Below, piece after piece: positions 14,277 through 17,954 of a stretch of 17,954 bases of DNA (the first letter of the stretch is position 1; each line of letters begins with the position of its first letter). Source of the stretch: QYOJ01 sp043810345 (GTDB lineage Bacteria > Bacteroidota > Bacteroidia > Bacteroidales > FEN-979); NCBI GenBank assembly GCA_043810345.1, contig JBDROF010000083.1, positions 1-17,954 on the forward strand, given 5' to 3'. The notes under the pieces were generated by a model. That model was not told the origin of the DNA. It ran no database searches and was given only the letters and a program-made list of their open reading frames with translations. The translations under genes were made by a program, and so were the position numbers.

Positions 14277-15506
14277 ATGAGCAGCCAGGAATTCGATATC
14301 GCTATTGTGGGAGCTGGACCTGCCGGAACCACCCTGGCATTGAGTCTGGCCCCTGCCGGAATAAGTATCGTTGTAGTGGAGAAAGCACATTTTCCTCGTG
14401 AGGTTATATGCGGGGATGCCTTGAGCGGACAGGTCAACAACGTGCTCAAACGGATGCCTGATGGAATATACCAGGATTTTCTCCACACGGTTGAGAAGAC
14501 CCCTTCCTGGGGAATCCGGTTTTTCTCTCCGGGACAGGATCCCCTCGAGCTTCCTTTCATTCTCGTCCGCACCGAAAGCCAGGAGCCGCCGGGGTATATC
14601 TGTCCACGGATCACGTTCGATGATTTTCTTTTCCAGCGGTTGAAACGGTATCCCAATATTGTAATCTATGAAGGGGAGATAGTCAACGCGCTGAAAAGGT
14701 CAGACAACGGAATTGAACTCGTTACAGAACATCGCACCATCCGGACAAAGGTCGTAGCAGGTGCCGATGGATTAAATTCGGTCGTCCGCCAGACGCTCAG
14801 CGAACGACAGCTCGATAAATCGTACTATTGCACGGCGATCCGGGCCTATTTTGAGGGGGTTACCGGATTCCATCCTGAAAACTTTATTGAACTTATCTTT
14901 CTTAAGGAACTACTTCCAGCTTATTTCTGGATCTTTCCGGAAGTAAACGGAAGAGCCAACGTTGGACTTGGTCTCCCTTACAAAGATGTAATAGACAAAC
15001 GAATCTCCCTCAAACTGGTCTTTGCGGAGATGATCCGGACTCATCCATTGATTGAACCCCGTTTCCGAAATGCCACCATGGTCACCAAACCAAGAGCCCG
15101 GGGACTGGCTCTCAACCGTAACCTGAAGAACCTGTCAGGTGACCGTTACCTCCTCCTCGGAGATGCCGCTTTGCTGGTCGATCCATTCACAGGTGAGGGA
15201 ATCGGTCTTGCTATGGCAAGCGCCGAATCAGCGGCAACAGTGATCCGGGCATCCTTTGCCACCGGGGATTTTTCAGCTGCAGCCCTGAAAGCATACGACC
15301 GGAGAATCGAACGGCGCATGGGTATGGAACATTCGACCAGTGCCGCTTTGCAGCGGTTTGCCCATCATCCAAAGTTGTTTGACAGGGTAGTCAGGAGAGC
15401 CAATAAAAACCAGGCCTTCAAAGAGCTCCTGGCCTCCGCTTTCAACAATGACAATATCCGAAAAAAACTGGCGAATCCACTTTTCTATGCAAGGTTACTG
15501 ATCTAA
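14277..15506 (+). CDS. Geranylgeranyl reductase-family FAD-dependent oxidoreductase
   Basis: Flavoprotein of 409 aa likely to reduce isoprenoid double bonds or oxidise a lipid-linked substrate; the exact substrate is unknown. The N-terminal FAD motif is VGAGPAG (11-17). It is followed by REVICGDALSG, typical of this family, GADGLNSVVR in the middle, and the second FAD motif LLLGDAALLVDPFTGEGIG near residues 292-310. I chose ATG 14277 (MSSQEFDIAIVGAG) over 14229: the longer start would begin inside the repeat array and upstream of the -7 box, and the FAD fold normally begins within 10 residues of the N-terminus. It is divergent from nth and convergent with the secreted protein. Confidence 0.9.
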   Translation: MSSQEFDIAIVGAGPAGTTLALSLAPAGISIVVVEKAHFPREVICGDALSGQVNNVLKRMPDGIYQDFLHTVEKTPSWGIRFFSPGQDPLELPFILVRTESQEPPGYICPRITFDDFLFQRLKRYPNIVIYEGEIVNALKRSDNGIELVTEHRTIRTKVVAGADGLNSVVRQTLSERQLDKSYYCTAIRAYFEGVTGFHPENFIELIFLKELLPAYFWIFPEVNGRANVGLGLPYKDVIDKRISLKLVFAEMIRTHPLIEPRFRNATMVTKPRARGLALNRNLKNLSGDRYLLLGDAALLVDPFTGEGIGLAMASAESAATVIRASFATGDFSAAALKAYDRRIERRMGMEHSTSAALQRFAHHPKLFDRVVRRANKNQAFKELLASAFNNDNIRKKLANPLFYARLLI

Positions 15507-15507
15507 T

Positions 15508-15556
15508 GATACGCGATACCTGATGCCTGATGCCGGATACCGGATGCCGGATGCCC
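15508..15556. repeat. 7-mer array (GATGCCG)x7
   Basis: Seven contiguous units: GATACGC, GATACCT, GATGCCT, GATGCCG, GATACCG, GATGCCG, GATGCCC. It starts one base after the flavoprotein stop. Confidence 0.95.
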
Positions 15557-15563
15557 AAGGGGG

Positions 15564-15598
15564 GAATTTGAATTTTGGAATTTGGGCATTGGAATTTC
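15564..15598. repeat. 7-mer array (GAATTTG)x5
   Basis: Units GAATTTG, AATTTTG, GAATTTG, GGCATTG, GAATTTC. Together with the previous array it fills almost the whole gap between two convergent genes. Related units occur at 3-16. Confidence 0.85.
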
Positions 15599-15601
15599 CC
15601 T

Positions 15602-16774
15602 TCAGAATCCTCTTCCCAGGATATGGATCGCCCCACGGTAGACTTCATCCGCGTACTGCCCCTGGCACTTCAGGATGTAAAAATAGACTCCGTCGGGAAG
15701 GTTCCGGCCATCCCAGTCACCGCTTTTGTAATTGACGGCATCGTACACCTTCTTTCCTGCCCGGTTAAATACTACAAATTCGTTTCCCAGGAAGGCGTCC
15801 TGAAACTCCAGGTTATCATAATTGGTGCTTGCCGGGTCAGCATCGCGCAGGATCTTGATCTCGAATTTGTCGTTTTTCCCATCTCCGTTTGGAGTAAACG
15901 CATAAGGGATCTTCAGCAGGGCTGTTCGGATGATGACAGAATCCTGGATGGTCGTATCACAGTCGTTCAGATCGGTTACTTTGAGGGTGATCAGGAACTC
16001 CCCGTTCTTATCATAGGCATGGGTTGCCGGATTGAGATTGGGTATGGTATCCCCATCACCAAACCGCCATACCCAACTCACCAGGGAGTCGAGGTATTCG
16101 TCCGGGAACTTCACTGTTACATTCGGATTGGTCAGATAAAAGGTGTCGCGGATTGAGTTGTAATCACGAAGGTATTTTATAAAGGGGACATCAGGGGTCT
16201 TGAGGTAATCCACAAAAAAGGTAGAGTCCACCATGCAGCCATGAGGATCGGTGATTTTAACGGTGTAATTCCGGTCAGGGCATAACCCCAATACGAGCGA
16301 GTCCTGCATGTAACCTCCGCCCCACACATACGACAAGGGGCGGTTGCCACCGGCAACTCCGACCACAAACTGGGCTTTACAATTTGGCGAATAGGATCCG
16401 TCATCGTTCCGGGTCAACCGGCATCCGATTTCATTGATCCGCGATAGCGTAAAGATGTTCATGACAGGATGGATCCTCAGGAAAGAAATGTTGCTGGTGT
16501 CAATTGCCGTACCCAGGGTGGCGATACAATGATAAGCACCCGTATCGACCTCCATCACCCTGGGGATGGCCAGCGTATCGTTAGTGGCACCAGGAATGGT
16601 AACTCCATTCTTCAGCCATTGAAAAGTAGTGGGACCAATACTATCCACCTGTGCCACAAAGGCCATGCTGTCGCGGGCACATAACAGGGTATCGGAGGGG
16701 GTTACCACGCAGGTGATCTGACTGACTGCAAACAAAGGAATTAGAAGAGAATATAGGAGAAAGAGTCGCTTCAT
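15602..16774 (-). CDS. Secreted Ig-like/PKD protein with gliding-motility (type IX secretion) C-terminal domain
   Basis: Exported protein of 390 aa. I start it at ATG 16774 because MKRLFLLYSLLIPLFAVSQ is then an N-terminal signal peptide; the longer frame to 16834 adds 20 unlikely residues. Residues about 25-105 look like an Ig-like domain (FQWLKNGVTIPGA, then DTGAYHCIA). About 228-280 is a PKD domain (WRFGDGD, HAYDKNGEFLITLKVTD). About 288-390 is a CHU_C-type domain (FTPNGDGKND, then NLPDGVYFYILKCQG), the type B sorting signal of the type IX secretion system. It is probably a cell-surface or released adhesin-like protein. No catalytic domain is seen. It is convergent with the flavoprotein gene. 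Confidence 0.9.
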   Translation of the reverse strand: MKRLFLLYSLLIPLFAVSQITCVVTPSDTLLCARDSMAFVAQVDSIGPTTFQWLKNGVTIPGATNDTLAIPRVMEVDTGAYHCIATLGTAIDTSNISFLRIHPVMNIFTLSRINEIGCRLTRNDDGSYSPNCKAQFVVGVAGGNRPLSYVWGGGYMQDSLVLGLCPDRNYTVKITDPHGCMVDSTFFVDYLKTPDVPFIKYLRDYNSIRDTFYLTNPNVTVKFPDEYLDSLVSWVWRFGDGDTIPNLNPATHAYDKNGEFLITLKVTDLNDCDTTIQDSVIIRTALLKIPYAFTPNGDGKNDKFEIKILRDADPASTNYDNLEFQDAFLGNEFVVFNRAGKKVYDAVNYKSGDWDGRNLPDGVYFYILKCQGQYADEVYRGAIHILGRGF

Positions 16775-16924
16775 GCGGTATGATTCGAATTGGAGTGTAA
16801 AAGTACGAATAAAACTATACTTAAAACAGGACAAAAAGGCTTATTTTTAACGCACTGACTGTCAAATATTCGGATAAGTAACCCGGATTTTCTTAATGGC
16901 AGGATATTTGTTATGAGCGATGCC

Positions 16925-16937
16925 GGCTCCCTGAGCC
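16925..16937. other. Small hairpin in the clpB leader
   Basis: GGCTC-CCT-GAGCC, a perfect 5-bp stem with a 3-base loop, extendable by 2 bp with one bulge. No T-run follows, and the genes on either side point away from it, so it is not a terminator. It is otherwise unexplained, within a 199-base gap holding only this hairpin, the 7-mer array and AT-rich sequence. Confidence 0.3.
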
Positions 16938-16942
16938 CGGAT

Positions 16943-16970
16943 CTAAAACCTAAAACATGAAACCTGAAAC
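16943..16970. repeat. 7-mer array (CTRAAAC)x4 before clpB
   Basis: Units CTAAAAC, CTAAAAC, ATGAAAC, CTGAAAC, ending three bases before the clpB ATG. Confidence 0.8.
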
Positions 16971-16973
16971 AAT

Positions 16974-17954
16974 ATGAACTTCAATAATTTCACCATCAAA
17001 GCACAGGAGGCGGTTCAGAAAGCAGGCGAGATTGCCCAGGCATACCAGAACCAGGCAATTGAGACTTCTCATCTGCTGAAGTGAATGCTTACAGTGGATG
17101 AGAACGTCATCCCCTACCTGTTAAAAAAACTGAATGTAAGCCTGCCGATCTTTTCTAAAGCACTGGACAAGATCGAACGGAAGATCCGTCAGCTTGAGAT
17201 CGAACAGATGAAACTGGAAGCTGAACAGGCAGACCGTAATGGCGATCTGGGACTGGTGGCAGAGATCCGCTACGGCAAAATCCCGGAAGCCGGGAAAGCC
17301 ATTGAATCATACAAAGAAAAACTGTCCGGGATCCAGAAGGACTCGCCGATGGTGAACGAAGAGGTGGGTGCCGAAGAGATTGCCGACGTGGTCTCCCGGT
17401 GGACTGGGATTCCTGTTACCCGGATGCTCCAGAGTGAACGGGAGAAGCTGGGGGGCGACCGGAGTCGGCAAGACCGAGTTGGCCGAAGCGGTAAGAAGGA
17501 AGCCTTATTCGGTGGTTCTTCTGGATGAGATCGAAAAAGCCCATTCCGATGTATTCAATATCCTGCTTCAGGTGCTCGATGATGGACGGCTTACCGACAA
17601 CAAAGGGAGAACAGTGGATTTCAAGAACACCATCATCATCATGACCTCCAACATCGGCTCCCATATCATCCAGGAGAACCTGGAAAAGGTAAATAAAAAC
17701 AACCGGGAGGAGATCCTCGACAACATCCGAAAACAGGTGTTCAACCTGCTAAAAAAGAGTATCCGTCCTGAGTTCCTGAACCGTGTGGATGAGATCATTA
17801 TGTTTCAGCCTCTTACCAAAGAGGAGATCAGGGATGTGGTGAACCTGCAACTGGGAATTGTTGAGAAGATGCTGGAAAAGAACAACATCAAATTATCGGC
17901 CACAGATAAAGCCATCGACTTCATTGCCAACATCGGATTTGACCCCCAGTATGG
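16974..17954 (+). pseudogene. clpB: Degraded clpB (disaggregase ATPase) with a nonsense codon and several internal deletions; runs off the right edge
   Basis: Clear remains of the Hsp100 disaggregase. The start MNFNNFTIKAQEAVQKA is typical of Bacteroidota ClpB. Codon 37 is TGA (17082-17084) where the context LLK-x-ML expects glycine, consistent with GGA to TGA. After LDKI (about 17174) the text jumps to ERKIRQLEIE of the middle domain, so the rest of the N-domain and all of nucleotide-binding domain 1 are missing. A second jump within the middle domain is near 17200. A third, with a frame change, is at about 17450, joining SEREKL to the second Walker A (ATGVGKTELA). A fourth at about 17480 joins it to EAVRRKPYS. 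From there Walker B (VVLLDEIEKAH) and RPEFLNRVDE are intact to the edge. About 327 codons' length stands where roughly 800 are expected. It is either a true pseudogene or an assembly collapse. Confidence 0.85.

Noticed and set aside
15575..16156. Plus-strand reading frame of 193 codons
   Set aside because: Antisense to the secreted PKD protein and starting inside a repeat array.
16775..16834. Longer N-terminus for the secreted protein
   Set aside because: The extra 20 residues would bury the signal peptide that begins at 16774.
16925..16937. Hairpin as a terminator or CIRCE heat-shock operator
   Set aside because: No T-run follows and no gene ends there. The 5-bp stem with a 3-base loop does not match the 9-N9-9 CIRCE pattern.

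Overview
The window reads as chromosome of a member of the Bacteroidota, probably Bacteroidales-like. The evidence is several promoters of the TAnnTTTG type with very short leaders, a secreted protein with a gliding-motility/type IX C-terminal domain, a DUF5063 protein, a recA-TPR lipoprotein pair, and an XRE/S24 regulator next to dinB and a short-type dnaE. No rRNA, tRNA or CRISPR array was seen, and no gap between genes exceeds about 210 bases.

Layout. (1) 1-4426, minus strand: a gene for a four-helix-bundle protein, then dinB (Y-family polymerase), then dnaE (polymerase III alpha type, running off the left edge). dinB and dnaE overlap by 10 bases. Divergent from them, at 4427-5230, is an XRE/S24 autocleaving repressor with two inverted-repeat operators at its promoter. 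Together this looks like a damage-inducible translesion synthesis cassette. (2) 5348-8497, plus strand: ugd, UDP-glucuronate decarboxylase and rmlD, closely packed, making nucleotide sugars for surface polysaccharide, followed by a phosphoglucomutase/phosphomannomutase-type enzyme (8625-10364). (3) 10395-11336: a DUF5063 protein and an orphan Hpt phosphotransfer protein. (4) 11329-14168, minus strand: nth, recA and a TPR lipoprotein. (5) 14277-15506: a geranylgeranyl-reductase-type flavoprotein. (6) 15602-16774, minus strand: an Ig/PKD protein with a type IX sorting domain. (7) 16974-window end: a clpB copy broken by a nonsense codon and about four internal deletions.

The most unusual thing is a set of short tandem arrays whose unit is always 7 or 8 bases. 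They fill many intergenic gaps and twice lie in frame inside dnaE. Some unit sequences recur at separate loci: GCGGACT at three, TTTCRCTA at three. Two of the 8-mer arrays, each exactly nine units and in opposite orientation, flank the four-helix-bundle gene. This makes a cassette of about 580 bp with inverted ends, sitting between the S24 regulator and dinB. The same 8-mer occurs inside the dnaE reading frame, where the one unit that would give an in-frame TAG reads TGG instead.

A second signal is a 28-base element (14 identical bases, nine variable, then CGGAT) found upstream of both recA and the four-helix-bundle/dinB/dnaE operon, in the same orientation and at a similar distance from the start codon. 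It may be a shared damage-response or promoter element.
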